Assembly (NCBI GenBank): GCA_934476315.1
Contig: CAKSNQ010000003.1
Coordinates: forward strand, 1-64,000
Direction of reading: 5' to 3'
Length of the DNA stretch: 64,000 nucleotides
From: an uncultured Eubacteriales bacterium
Lineage (GTDB): Bacteria; Bacillota; Clostridia; Oscillospirales; CAG-272
Shown: piece by piece, positions 49,563-59,366 of the stretch
Numbering within the stretch: position 1 is the stretch's first letter
How the letters are laid out: the number at the start of each line of letters is the position of its first letter
Position numbers and translations under genes: made by a program
Notes under the pieces: generated by a model
What the model was told of the DNA's origin: nothing
Databases searched by the model: none
Seen by the model: only the letters and a program-made list of their open reading frames with translations

Positions 49563-52187
49563 ATGAACAAGAGACTCAAATCCATTCTGTTGATGGCTTT
49601 GTGCTTGGTGCTTGTTGCTGTGATGGTAGTGGGCTGCGGTCCCAAGAATCCTGCCAATAACTCGGCTACCTTCAAGCAGGCTGAATACAATACCACCACA
49701 GCTACGATGCCCAGCAACTGGAACGAGCTGACCTATGCGGACAACAATGATAGGCAGATCTTGACCTACATTAGCTCCTCGTTCTTCGACTATGACTATA
49801 AGTTCGAGAACGACAAGAAGTACAATGAGGATGGTTCAATCAACAAGGCAGGCATCGTTCCCGGTGCATACACCACCAACTACTCTGCGGCAACGAAGCT
49901 GGAGGATGTAACCTCTTCCGTTGATGCAAAGTGGGGCTACACCGCCGATCAGAAGAAAGAGGGCGGCTATGCTTGGAAGATTACACTCCGTGACGACCTG
50001 AAGTGGGACGACGGCACGCCGATCAAGGCGGCTGACTTCGTGTACTCCATGAAGCAGCAGCTCGATCCTACTTTCATGAACTTCAGAGCAAACACCTACT
50101 ACGATACGCTCAAGATCAAGAACTCCAAGGCGTACTTCTTCTCCGGCGCTCCTATCTATTCTCCCATTGTTCCCGCTTACGGAGAAAATGATACACCCGA
50201 TTACTCCTACGATATCAGCGATATTAACGCTGCTAAGGTCTATCTGAGCACCTCTTCCGAAAATATGACGATTATCGCCGGCTATTCGCTGACCACGCTG
50301 ATCAATAATTACGTTGGTACAGACGAGGCGAAAGCCGCACTGAAGGTTATCGCGGAAGCAGCGAATGAGTATGGCTATACGTTGATTACTGAGGAAAACA
50401 AGCAGGCAGCTATGGACCTCATCGGTCACGCTGTGAAGGCCTTTGGTTATGACTGGAGCACTCTTGACGACGCTACCAAGGAGCAGCTGTTCAAAGAGGC
50501 TCTGTTCTACATTTCCGGTTACGGCGACAAGGTGGAGTGGGATACTGTCGGTATGTACTCCATCGACAGCGAGAACGCGATCGTTGTCTGCCTGGATAAG
50601 GCGTTCGCTTTTGTCAAGGAAGACGGCTCTCTCTCCTACCTCGCAGGCTACTACATGCAGAGCCTCCCGCTGGTCCACCAGGCGAAGTACGAGGCTTCCA
50701 AGATTGCTCCCGCAAACGGCGCAACCCTTTGGACCTCGAAGTACAACTCTTCTCTTGCCTCCACCGCAAGCTGGGGTCCCTACAAGCTCACAGAGTTTGT
50801 GGCAGGCTCTCACTACAAGCTCGTGAAGAACGAGAACTGGTACGGCTGGAACATGGAGGAGTACAAGAATCAGTACAACATTACCGCGATCAACTGCCGT
50901 AAGGTTGAGGAGTGGTCCACCAGGTGGATGGGATTCCTGAACGGTAGCTACGATGATGCAACCCTTGCAACCGAGAACGCAGCAGAGTATGTGGACTCCA
51001 AGTACGTCTACTATACCTCCAACGATACCGGTACATTCGGTATGCAGCTTTACAGCAACCTCGACGTTCTGAAGAGCAGCAAGAACAACAACGGTATCCT
51101 TGCGATCCCCGAGTTCAGACAGGCGTTCAACCTTGCGCTCAACAGAAGCGACATCGTTGAGAAGATCTGGCCCGGTACCGCAATTCCTTGCTTCGGTCTT
51201 GTGAACTCCGCTTACTACTACGATATTGAAAACGCTCCGACTCTTGCGGACGGTGGTCAGTACCGTAACACCAAGCAGGCAAAAGAGGGCATCCTCCGCG
51301 CTTACGGCTTCACGCAGGGTGCGGACGGCAAGTGGACCTCCGGCGAACTGAAGAACCTTGAGCTGGACGAGGCATATGAGTCTCTCACCGGCTACAACCC
51401 CACCCTTGCAAAAGAGAAGATGGCTGCCGCGATCGCGGAGCTGACGGCTCATGCCGATATGTACGGCTACGACGCAACCAAGAACATCACCCTCGTTTAC
51501 GGTTCTTCCACGGATACCGATAAGCAGAGATTCCGTGCCGGCTACCTCCAGGATGTTCTCGATGATCTGACCAAGGGCACCGCTCTTGAGGACAAGATCG
51601 ACGTTGTGTTCGATGCATCCGCAGGCGATAAGTGGTCTGATGCTTTCAGAAGCGGCAAGACCCAGATCGGCTTCGGTTACGGCTTCAACGGCAACCCCTT
51701 CAACCCCTTTGATATCATTGGTTCGTTTGTTAACCCCGATGACAATCTCAACTACCATATGTATTGGGATACCACCGCGATTGATATGACGCTCACCATG
51801 CCCGCAGGCGATTACGCCGGCGCAGGTGAGACCATCACCATGAGCGTTCAGAACTGGTTCTTCTGCCTGAACGGTCTTGCAGAGAGCGAAAACGCCCCCA
51901 AGACCTACAACTGGGATGCAGGTTATGCCCCTGTTGAGGCAAGACTTATGATCCTCTCCGCTCTTGAAGAGTTGACCATCAAAGAAAGCCGCTCTGTGAT
52001 GCTTATCGCATCGTCCGGCGGATCCTTCCTTGGCGCTAAGTTCTCCTATATCACCGATGTTGAGAACGTGTTCATGAGCTTCGGCGGTCTCAGATATATT
52101 GAGGTCAACTACACCGATGCTGAGTGGACCGACTATGTTAAGGCTCACAACAACGACCTGACCGAGGAGTACAAGAAGTCCGAGTAA
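49563..52187 (+). CDS. oppA: Oligopeptide ABC transporter substrate-binding lipoprotein (enlarged)
   Basis: 874-aa family-5 binding lipoprotein. The signal peptide ends with lipobox VVGC (Cys about 25). Family features: WKITLRDDLKWDDGTPIKAADFVYSMK, YKLVKNENWYG, and FRQAFNLALNRSDIVEKIWPG. Usual length is about 540-600; extra sequence lies around residues 180-350 and in the C-terminal third. GGAGG lies 11 nt before ATG 49563 (an upstream GTG is in frame). Codon use is more AT-rich than neighbours, as for a highly expressed gene. An intercistronic hairpin separates it from oppB. Confidence 0.88.
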   Translation: MNKRLKSILLMALCLVLVAVMVVGCGPKNPANNSATFKQAEYNTTTATMPSNWNELTYADNNDRQILTYISSSFFDYDYKFENDKKYNEDGSINKAGIVPGAYTTNYSAATKLEDVTSSVDAKWGYTADQKKEGGYAWKITLRDDLKWDDGTPIKAADFVYSMKQQLDPTFMNFRANTYYDTLKIKNSKAYFFSGAPIYSPIVPAYGENDTPDYSYDISDINAAKVYLSTSSENMTIIAGYSLTTLINNYVGTDEAKAALKVIAEAANEYGYTLITEENKQAAMDLIGHAVKAFGYDWSTLDDATKEQLFKEALFYISGYGDKVEWDTVGMYSIDSENAIVVCLDKAFAFVKEDGSLSYLAGYYMQSLPLVHQAKYEASKIAPANGATLWTSKYNSSLASTASWGPYKLTEFVAGSHYKLVKNENWYGWNMEEYKNQYNITAINCRKVEEWSTRWMGFLNGSYDDATLATENAAEYVDSKYVYYTSNDTGTFGMQLYSNLDVLKSSKNNNGILAIPEFRQAFNLALNRSDIVEKIWPGTAIPCFGLVNSAYYYDIENAPTLADGGQYRNTKQAKEGILRAYGFTQGADGKWTSGELKNLELDEAYESLTGYNPTLAKEKMAAAIAELTAHADMYGYDATKNITLVYGSSTDTDKQRFRAGYLQDVLDDLTKGTALEDKIDVVFDASAGDKWSDAFRSGKTQIGFGYGFNGNPFNPFDIIGSFVNPDDNLNYHMYWDTTAIDMTLTMPAGDYAGAGETITMSVQNWFFCLNGLAESENAPKTYNWDAGYAPVEARLMILSALEELTIKESRSVMLIASSGGSFLGAKFSYITDVENVFMSFGGLRYIEVNYTDAEWTDYVKAHNNDLTEEYKKSE

Positions 52188-52243
52188 TTCTATTGTGGCT
52201 GATACATACAGTTTGATTAGGATTACATGATTTTAAGCAAACG

Positions 52244-52272
52244 GCGGTGAGCCACGCGCTCACCGCTGATTT
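52244..52272 (+). terminator. Intercistronic hairpin between oppA and oppB
   Basis: GCGGTGAG pairs with CTCACCGC around a 7-nt loop, followed by TGATTTGTTT. Probably a partial terminator that raises oppA over the rest of the operon. The remainder of 52273-52557 has no gene. Confidence 0.6.
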
Positions 52273-52557
52273 GTTTATTTACGAATTGTTAATAAGTTCC
52301 CCCACCTCCCATAAAAATTTGACTTTTTTGCTGTATTCAGGACAGAAAACAACACCAAAACAGAGAAAATTCTGAAGGTCGGCATGAAGCCGCCCAAATC
52401 ATAAAAAACGGCGAGCCGTTGATTGAGAAATCGATCCAAACCTCATTTTTGTGCCATGCGCAGTCGGGGCGCACGCAGTGCCGCTACGTACGATCGCGCA
52501 TATTTTGAGACTCGAAAGCTGTGAATCGGGAAACAACAAAACAGAGGAGAAAACCCC

Positions 52558-53565
52558 ATGTATATGTTTAAATATGTTATGAAACGTCTGGGCTTGATGC
52601 TCTTCACATTTGTAATTATTTTTACAATGTGTTTTGTGCTTATCAAGCTCCTGCCCATCCCCACCAACGCTCTTCCGGGTCAGGACCCTGAGATCGTCAT
52701 GAAGACATTGGAGGGAAGAGGCTGGATCACCAACATCCAAAGAGGTGAGAACGGCGTTTATTCCTATGATCGTGTTCCGATACTGCTTCAGTACGGGAAC
52801 TACATCAAACGGGTGTTTACAAAAGGCGATCTGGGCATCGCCACCACTTACGGAGAATACCTCAACATGGATTTGGGGGAAGTGTTTGTCAGCCATCTTC
52901 CTCCCACCATGCTTATCAATATTTATTCTACCCTGATCGGAGTGCCGATCGGTCTTGCGCTTGGTATCTGGGCGGCGCTGAAAAAGAACAAATGGCAGGA
53001 CCAGATGATTAACGTTGCCATTATCCTGCTGATCTCGGTTCCCTCCGTCGTATTGGCACTTCTGATTCAGTACGTGTTCTGCTTCAAGCTCGGCTGGTTC
53101 CCGATCACCATGTCAACCAGTAAAGAATACTTCACATGGCCGGTGTTCCGCTCCATGCTTCCCGCCGTGTTTGCACTGTGCCTCGGCTCGATTGCCAGCT
53201 ATGCACGCTATACGCGTGCGGAGCTTTCGGAGGTTCTGACGGGCGAGTTTATGTTGCTCGCAAGAACCAAGGGACTGACCAAACGCCAGGCGATCTTCCG
53301 CCATGCGATGCGCAATTCCATGGTCGTTATCTTCCCCTCGATTCTGAGTGAATTTGTTTCGGTTCTTTCGGGATCACTGATTATCGAAAAAATGTTCGGA
53401 ATCAACGGCGTCGGCGGACTTTATCTGAACTCTATTACTTTCCAGGACTATGACTTCTTCATGCTGCTCTCCGGCTTCTATACCCTGGTCAGCCTGACGG
53501 CGGGTATCGTTATTGACATCAGTTACGGTTTCATCGACCCGAGAATCAGAATGGGGGCGAAATAA
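52558..53565 (+). CDS. oppB: Oligopeptide ABC permease OppB
   Basis: 335-aa membrane protein with about six helices. It starts YVMKRLGLMLFTFVIIFTMC, typical of DppB/OppB. The conserved EAA-like loop reads GEFMLLARTKGLTKRQAIFR and the family end reads LIIEKMFGINGVGGLYLNSI. Slightly longer than usual (about 305-320) through an extracytoplasmic loop. AGAGGAG precedes ATG 52558. oppC starts 2 bp after the stop. Confidence 0.92.
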   Translation: MYMFKYVMKRLGLMLFTFVIIFTMCFVLIKLLPIPTNALPGQDPEIVMKTLEGRGWITNIQRGENGVYSYDRVPILLQYGNYIKRVFTKGDLGIATTYGEYLNMDLGEVFVSHLPPTMLINIYSTLIGVPIGLALGIWAALKKNKWQDQMINVAIILLISVPSVVLALLIQYVFCFKLGWFPITMSTSKEYFTWPVFRSMLPAVFALCLGSIASYARYTRAELSEVLTGEFMLLARTKGLTKRQAIFRHAMRNSMVVIFPSILSEFVSVLSGSLIIEKMFGINGVGGLYLNSITFQDYDFFMLLSGFYTLVSLTAGIVIDISYGFIDPRIRMGAK

Positions 53566-53567
53566 AG

Positions 53568-55160
53568 ATGGCAATGAATTATGTAAAGAATATCCCCGAT
53601 ATTCCCGCGGATAAGTTCAGATTTGCAACCGGGCGGGACCTGAAGCACGACAGCAAATTTGATACCAAGCCCGTGAGCTATTTTCAGGGCGCACTCAAAC
53701 GCTTCGCCAAGAACAAGGGCGCGGTCGTTGGCGGTATCGTGATTGCTATTCTGGTACTTTTTGCAATCATTGCGCCGTTTTTCACTGCCTTCACACCGGC
53801 ATACTACGATATGGTGTATGCTTACGTAACGCCCAAGTCAGAGCTTTTTGCCAATAACGGCATTGATTTCTGGGATGGCTGCAAAACGAAAAACACCAAT
53901 TACCTCGGCTATATCAAGGATCAGGCTCTCGCTGCGGAAACGGGCAGGGAAGTCATCAAGCGCGGTGAGTACACGGTGAGTCAGGACGGCTCAAGCTATT
54001 CCTACCGCTACGATACTTATTATGGCGTAGGCTTTGGTAAATACAAGATCATTTCTCAGGAAGAATTCGATAATATTCAGAAATATCAGGATGAAACGGG
54101 CAGACAGATTCTCTATCCCGTGGTGAAATCCTCCGACAGACCCACGCTTGAAAAGAATAAGTACGATGCGAATATCTACTATAAGATGGAGGATCCGAAT
54201 GCATCGGTGATCCGCCCCAAGCTCGACTATAACGGAAATATCATCCCCAACTACTGGAGATACGAGGAAGGCTCGGCGTCTTCTCTGATCCCGGAGTACA
54301 ATTCTCTCCGGATCGAGGGTGAGGATGGCATCAAAGAAAACGGCTCTACCTACTACTATGCCTATGGCAGAAGAGTGGATGGCGGTATCGAAGTCAGAGC
54401 AGAATATTACGAATATTATACCTATACTCACACTCAGGTGAAGCACGACGGCATCACGGAACCGCGCTTCCTCTTCGGTACCACCGATACGGGTAAGGAT
54501 ATCTTTGCCTGCCTTGCGTACGGCGCAAGATTTTCGTTCGTGTTTGCCACCATCGTCGTGGCGGTGAACTTCATCGTCGGCGTCATTTGGGGCTCAATCT
54601 CCGGATACTTCGGCGGAAGAGTCGACCTCATCATGGAAAGAATTTCCGATGTTCTCGGCGCTGTCCCCACCATGATCGTTATTACGCTTCTGAAATATCA
54701 TATGGGAACGTCAAGCCAGGCGTTGGTTCTGTTTATCGCGTTCTTTGCGACAGGATGGATCGGTATGGCGAGCAGGACGCGCATGCAGTTCTATCGCTTT
54801 AAGAATCAGGAGTACGTTCTTGCGGCAAGAACGCTCGGCGCCAGCGATTCGAGAATTATGTTCAAGCATATTTTTCCGAATGGTCTGGGTACCATCGTCA
54901 CCAGCGTTGCTTTGGTCATTCCCTTGATGATCTACTCGGAGACCAACTTGTCCTACCTGGGTATCATCAACCTTGAGGCGGGAAACACCACCAGTGTCGG
55001 TACTCTCATTGCTGCTGGTCAGAAGTCTATTATGGCCGGCGCCGCCTACGTGGCACTGTTCCCCTGTCTGTTCCTTGTTCTGTTAATGCTCAGCTTTAAC
55101 TTGTTCGGTAACGGCTTGCGCGATGCGTTGAATCCGTCACTCAGAGGCTCGGAGGATTAA
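53568..55160 (+). CDS. oppC: Oligopeptide ABC permease OppC with Tyr-rich loop insertion
   Basis: 530-aa permease, against about 300 for the family. Helix 1 (about 52-72) is followed by an extra ~220 residues (about 78-298), rich in Tyr, Asn and Asp, predicted outside the membrane. The normal permease then resumes at FLFGTTDTGKDIFACLAYGA with the EAA loop YVLAARTLGASDSRIMFKHI. The insertion would face the binding protein. oppD starts 2 bp after the stop. Confidence 0.9.
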   Translation: MAMNYVKNIPDIPADKFRFATGRDLKHDSKFDTKPVSYFQGALKRFAKNKGAVVGGIVIAILVLFAIIAPFFTAFTPAYYDMVYAYVTPKSELFANNGIDFWDGCKTKNTNYLGYIKDQALAAETGREVIKRGEYTVSQDGSSYSYRYDTYYGVGFGKYKIISQEEFDNIQKYQDETGRQILYPVVKSSDRPTLEKNKYDANIYYKMEDPNASVIRPKLDYNGNIIPNYWRYEEGSASSLIPEYNSLRIEGEDGIKENGSTYYYAYGRRVDGGIEVRAEYYEYYTYTHTQVKHDGITEPRFLFGTTDTGKDIFACLAYGARFSFVFATIVVAVNFIVGVIWGSISGYFGGRVDLIMERISDVLGAVPTMIVITLLKYHMGTSSQALVLFIAFFATGWIGMASRTRMQFYRFKNQEYVLAARTLGASDSRIMFKHIFPNGLGTIVTSVALVIPLMIYSETNLSYLGIINLEAGNTTSVGTLIAAGQKSIMAGAAYVALFPCLFLVLLMLSFNLFGNGLRDALNPSLRGSED

Positions 55161-55162
55161 GT

Positions 55163-57406
55163 ATGAATAAAGAAGTTAAGTTATCGGTCAACAATCTGAA
55201 GGTCAGCTTCCGCACGGATGCCGGTAAGGTCCAGGCGGTACGGGATATTTCGTTTGATCTGTATAAGGGGGAAACACTGGCAATCGTCGGAGAGTCCGGT
55301 TCTGGTAAGTCCGTTACCTCAAAGGCGATCATGGGAATTTCTGCGGTAAACTCTATTTATGAGGGCGGAGAAATTCTTTACGACGGACGGGATCTTTTGC
55401 GTATTCCCGAGGAGGAGATGCATAAGCTCCGCGGAGACAAGATCGCCATGATCTTCCAGGACCCTTTGTCCTCGCTCAACCCCATCATGCGCATCGGCAA
55501 GCAGATCACGGAGGCGATGCTCCTTAAAAATAAGGCGAACCGCAAGGAAGGGCGCGAAGCCTTCAATAAAATGCTTGCCACATTGTTTGAGACGATCAAG
55601 GTCGCTCTCCCCGAGCACAATGACGCAAACATTTCTCTGGAAGAGGTTGGAAAGTACATCAAGACCTTTGATGACTTCAACATCCAGGCGATTAAACTGG
55701 AGAACAGCTACAATGAGTCCCGCACGGCGGCGGAGGAGATGATCACGATTATTGAGGATTTCCTCTTCCTGACCGAAAAGAAGCAAAAGGTTGATGTTGT
55801 ATCGACGCTGAAGCGGATTGGAAATTATCTGAAGCAGATCAGCGACAAGTATTTTGTGACGGGCTATGAGGAAACGCTGAAAGCTCACAGCGCATCCCTG
55901 TACAGCGCAAGGGCAATCGAGCGCTCCAAACTGACAATCGCGGACGCTACAAAGAAGCTGGTGGCAGGAAAAGCATACAAAAATGAAGCATCTGCCGAGA
56001 CTGTCGATATCCTCAAACAGATCAGGAAAACCGCCGAGGAGATGCTCGCACGCCCCAAGTATGACTTCTTCCGAATCGGTTACTACGTGTATCGGCATCC
56101 CGACACGGACCTCAGCCGGATTCCCGCTCCCGAGGCAAACGAAATGGCGTATAAGTTCCTCACCGAGGATTTTATGGAGTCGTTTATCAGCTACGAAAAG
56201 ATCGCGGTGCGGTATTCGCTCGATAGGACTTTGGAAAACAAGAAAAAGGCGATTCGGGAGTTGAAAGCCGCGATTGAATTTTTCAAGGCGGGCAACTTTG
56301 CCTCGCCGGAGGCAACGATTCTTGCCAAGAATCTGAACAAAAGTGTCCACGCGGCAATTGATCCGTTGGCTGTGACCAAGGACAGCGTCGCTTACACCTT
56401 TGGCGGCGCCATTGACAGAGAGATCGAAAAGTACTTCTTCTACTTGAAGAATAACCCCAAGGAGGAGGCTCGCTTTGCACGTCAGACCGCAAAGAGAGAG
56501 GCTCTGCTCGCAAAGGGAAAGAAGGGGAAGACGGTCAACTGGAAGATCGTTCCCAAGTCCGTGGTGGAGCCGGAGGAACAGATTCGCAACATCGTTTCCG
56601 TTCTTACCCACGTGGTGGAGAAGTTTGAGTCCGATGTTCAGGCTGAGAACAAGGTGGACCTGGACAAGCGGTGCATTGAGATCATTGATTATCTCAAGGA
56701 AAAGGCTTCTCAGGTCGTCTATAAGCTGACAAAGCGCATCGCGAAGGAACGGGCAATCAAGCTCATGGACGAGGTTGGTATTCCCGAGGCGAGACTGCGG
56801 TACAGACAGTATCCGTTTGAGTTCTCGGGCGGTATGCGCCAGCGTATCGTGATTGCAATCGCACTTTCGGCAAACCCCGATATTCTGATATGCGACGAGC
56901 CTACCACCGCACTTGACGTTACCATTCAGGCGCAGATTCTGGAGCTGATCAACCGTCTGAAGCGTGAGCGTAATCTTTCCATTATCTTTATTACGCACGA
57001 TCTGGGCGTGGTCGCAAACATGGCGGACAGAATTGCCGTGATGTATGCAGGTAAGATTGTTGAGTACGGTACGGCGGAAGAGGTGTTCTACAATCCACGG
57101 CATCCCTATACGTGGGCGTTGCTTTCCTCCATGCCCGACCTCGATACGAACGAGAAGCTGGATGCCATCCCCGGTACCCCTCCCAATATGATCTATCCTC
57201 CCGTCGGAGATGCGTTCGCGGAGAGAAACAAGTACGCAATGGAGATAGACTACGAAATGCAGCCTCCTATGTTTGAAGTTTCTCCTACGCATTACGCCGC
57301 CACATGGCTGCTCCACCCCAATGCGCCCAAGGTTGAGGTTCCCAAGATCATTACCGAGCGAATCAAGCGAATGAAGGAAAGAGGAGGCAATTATGGAGAA
57401 CAATAA
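55163..57406 (+). CDS. oppD: Oligopeptide ABC ATPase OppD with ~395-aa insertion
   Basis: 747-aa ATPase, twice the usual ~330-350. Walker A GESGSGKS (residues 44-51) and Q-loop FQDPLSSLNP (98-107) come first. Then about 395 extra, Lys/Glu-rich, probably helical residues (about 125-520) precede the signature FSGGMRQR (554-561), Walker B ILICDEPTTALD and H-loop ITHDLGVV. The insertion sits in the helical subdomain that contacts the permease. A C-terminal oligopeptide-family tail binds no visible Cys cluster. It overlaps oppF by 14 bp. Confidence 0.92.
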   Translation: MNKEVKLSVNNLKVSFRTDAGKVQAVRDISFDLYKGETLAIVGESGSGKSVTSKAIMGISAVNSIYEGGEILYDGRDLLRIPEEEMHKLRGDKIAMIFQDPLSSLNPIMRIGKQITEAMLLKNKANRKEGREAFNKMLATLFETIKVALPEHNDANISLEEVGKYIKTFDDFNIQAIKLENSYNESRTAAEEMITIIEDFLFLTEKKQKVDVVSTLKRIGNYLKQISDKYFVTGYEETLKAHSASLYSARAIERSKLTIADATKKLVAGKAYKNEASAETVDILKQIRKTAEEMLARPKYDFFRIGYYVYRHPDTDLSRIPAPEANEMAYKFLTEDFMESFISYEKIAVRYSLDRTLENKKKAIRELKAAIEFFKAGNFASPEATILAKNLNKSVHAAIDPLAVTKDSVAYTFGGAIDREIEKYFFYLKNNPKEEARFARQTAKREALLAKGKKGKTVNWKIVPKSVVEPEEQIRNIVSVLTHVVEKFESDVQAENKVDLDKRCIEIIDYLKEKASQVVYKLTKRIAKERAIKLMDEVGIPEARLRYRQYPFEFSGGMRQRIVIAIALSANPDILICDEPTTALDVTIQAQILELINRLKRERNLSIIFITHDLGVVANMADRIAVMYAGKIVEYGTAEEVFYNPRHPYTWALLSSMPDLDTNEKLDAIPGTPPNMIYPPVGDAFAERNKYAMEIDYEMQPPMFEVSPTHYAATWLLHPNAPKVEVPKIITERIKRMKERGGNYGEQ

Positions 57407-58652
57407 TGAAGTCCTGCTGAAGGTCGAACATCTTTGCCAATATTTCCGGATGGGACGCAAGGACCTCAAGGCGGTTGACGACGTGAGCTTTGAGATCAAA
57501 AAGGGTGAGGCGTTTGGTCTTGTCGGAGAGTCCGGGTGCGGTAAAACCACCACCGGTCGTTCGATCATACAGCTGTATGACATTACCTCGGGCAACATAT
57601 ACTTTAAGGGGCAGAAGATCAGCGCGGGGACGCGTTCCTACAAGGATGCGATCGCGAGCGCCCGCTCCGAAGCGGCAAAAAAGATCAAAGCGCTCCGCGC
57701 CGAGAAAAACGTCAGCGCCGAAAGAGCGGCTGAGATTAAGGCTGAGATTGAAAAAATCAACAGCGAGCTGGGTGCCGTGGTTGATGAAAACAGAGCCAAG
57801 ATCAGAAGCGCAAAGGTTGACTGCAAGGCAGTCGATAAACGCTATTCCCAGTCGCGTATTGAGGCGCTTGAGGCAGAACATGCCGAGAAGCTCCGGGCAG
57901 CCGGGGGCGATCATGCGGCAATCAAGGCGCTCGATAAAGAGTATAAGCAGAAGTGCCGCGTGGCAAAGAAGAGCAAGCTGATTACGGAAATTCAGATGAT
58001 CTTCCAGGACCCCATTGCCTCGCTCGACCCCCGTATGACGGTCCGCGAGATCATCGCCGAGGGCTTGGTCATCAACGGCATGACCGACAAAGAGCTGATC
58101 AATCAGAAGGTTTATGACATTCTTGAGACCGTCGGACTTGTCCGTGAGCATGCGGACCGGTATCCGCACGAGTTCTCGGGCGGTCAGCGTCAGCGTATCG
58201 GTATTGCAAGAGCCGTGATTATGCAGCCTGAAATGATTATCGCGGACGAGCCGATCTCGGCGCTCGACGTGTCGATTCAGGCGCAGGTCATCAACCTGCT
58301 CAACGACCTGCGCGAGAGCATGGGACTTACCATTATGTTCATTGCCCACGACCTGTCCGTCGTTAAATACTTCTCGGACAGAATCGGCGTGATGTATTTC
58401 GGCAAAATGGTAGAGCTTGCCGACTCGGATGAGCTGTTCAATCATCCCCTGCATCCTTATACAAAGTCCCTGCTGTCAGCCATTCCGTTGCCTGACCCCG
58501 TGTACGAAAAGCAACGTACACGAATCAGCTACAATCCTTTGGCAGAACATGATTATTCGGTAGATCGACCCTCCTTCCGCGAGATTGCTCCCGGTCACTT
58601 TGTCTATTGTAACGACGCTGAGGAAAGGAAGTACAAAGAGTCGGTCAAATAA
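57393..58652 (+). CDS. oppF: Oligopeptide ABC ATPase OppF with ~115-aa coiled-coil insertion
   Basis: 419-aa ATPase, against about 310-330. Walker A is GESGCGKTT (45-53). An Ala/Lys/Glu-rich predicted coiled coil (about 80-195, AAEIKAEIEKINSELGAVVD) is inserted before the Q-loop IFQDPIASLDPRM (203-215). Signature FSGGQRQR, Walker B MIIADEPISALD and H-loop IAHDLSVVKY follow. All nucleotide motifs are intact, so it should be active. The insertion is at a different site from that in OppD. Confidence 0.92.
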   Translation: MENNNEVLLKVEHLCQYFRMGRKDLKAVDDVSFEIKKGEAFGLVGESGCGKTTTGRSIIQLYDITSGNIYFKGQKISAGTRSYKDAIASARSEAAKKIKALRAEKNVSAERAAEIKAEIEKINSELGAVVDENRAKIRSAKVDCKAVDKRYSQSRIEALEAEHAEKLRAAGGDHAAIKALDKEYKQKCRVAKKSKLITEIQMIFQDPIASLDPRMTVREIIAEGLVINGMTDKELINQKVYDILETVGLVREHADRYPHEFSGGQRQRIGIARAVIMQPEMIIADEPISALDVSIQAQVINLLNDLRESMGLTIMFIAHDLSVVKYFSDRIGVMYFGKMVELADSDELFNHPLHPYTKSLLSAIPLPDPVYEKQRTRISYNPLAEHDYSVDRPSFREIAPGHFVYCNDAEERKYKESVK

Positions 58653-58671
58653 CAAGACAGGCGGTTAAGGC

Positions 58672-59094
58672 ATGAAAAAGGAAACCAAAGCGTTATTGTT
58701 GAAGTATATCATCTGCTTTGCTGTCGCTTCTTTGATCGCGGTTGCCGTGTTCTGGTCAAAAGGCTTTTTTGCTCACTCGGTCGCTGTGAATATCCAGATT
58801 CTGGCGGATGGATTCTTCGTCTCCGGAATTTTGCTGACTTTGTTTGCGGGAATGATGTTCATCAGCGGCGAGGGCGCCCTGATAGGAATAGGATTCGTTT
58901 TGAGAAATGTCGTTTTGGCGTTTATTCCTATGGGCAGAGCAAAGCATGAATTGTATAAGGATTACCGCGAGAGAAAGCTGAAGGAGATGAGAAAAACAAA
59001 AGACCGGTGTGTTCTTGTGACAGGTCTGTTGTTTCTTTTCGTCGGAGTCGTTTTTACCGCTATCTGGTACGTGAAATTCTATAACGTCACCTGA
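58672..59094 (+). CDS. DUF3899-like membrane protein
   Basis: 140-aa protein with three or four hydrophobic helices (KYIICFAVASLIAVAVFWSK, FFVSGILLTLFAGMMFISGE, VLVTGLLFLFVGVVFTAIWY). A basic cytoplasmic loop rich in Lys and Arg (HELYKDYRERKLKEMRKTK) lies before the last helix. It resembles the DUF3899 family, often found behind oligopeptide transporter genes. It starts 20 bp after oppF and is likely co-transcribed. Function unknown. Confidence 0.7.
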   Translation: MKKETKALLLKYIICFAVASLIAVAVFWSKGFFAHSVAVNIQILADGFFVSGILLTLFAGMMFISGEGALIGIGFVLRNVVLAFIPMGRAKHELYKDYRERKLKEMRKTKDRCVLVTGLLFLFVGVVFTAIWYVKFYNVT

Positions 59095-59111
59095 CCGTCC
59101 GGTCGGAGACC

Positions 59112-59157
59112 GTACAAAAACGGGTGCCGTGGTCCTGAGACAATAGTACCCGTTTTG
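59112..59157 (+). terminator. Terminator of the opp operon
   Basis: AAAACGGGT pairs with ACCCGTTTT over a long loop, ending in a T4 run. Confidence 0.65.
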
Positions 59158-59167
59158 AATGAACCCC

Positions 59168-59230
59168 GGGGGTGATAAAAAACTCAGTCTGAGTTTTTTA
59201 TCACCCCCGACGACGTTGTTCGCGTCAGCC
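59168..59230 (-). repeat. Partial copy 5 of dispersed element: hairpin B plus tag
   Basis: A perfect stem of GGGGGTGATAAAAAACTCA (59168-59208) followed, on the minus strand upstream, by the tag AACAACGTCGTC. The conserved core is not recognisable here. Confidence 0.55.
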
Positions 59231-59298
59231 GGATATCTCCGACGCGGAGACCATTCCGACGATTCGGGGTCAATATTTGCACCTTTTTCCGATATTCC

Positions 59299-59327
59299 TT
59301 GACTTCCCGGGCAATTTGTGCTAAAAT
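59299..59327 (+). promoter_or_regulatory. Promoter of the PTS EIIC-like gene
   Basis: TTGACT (59299-59304), 17 bp, TAAAAT (59322-59327), with TGTGC before the -10. Confidence 0.78.
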
Positions 59328-59366
59328 GAATAATAAATGAACGACAGAGAGTGAGCGAGGCAGAAT

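Noticed and set aside
49836..52148. Very long minus-strand open frame antisense to oppA
   Set aside because: Codon bias of oppA keeps the opposite frame open. The translation has no family features, while oppA has a signal peptide, lipobox and RBS. The same reasoning removes the long antisense frames over pnp, oppD and the beta-helix lipoprotein.
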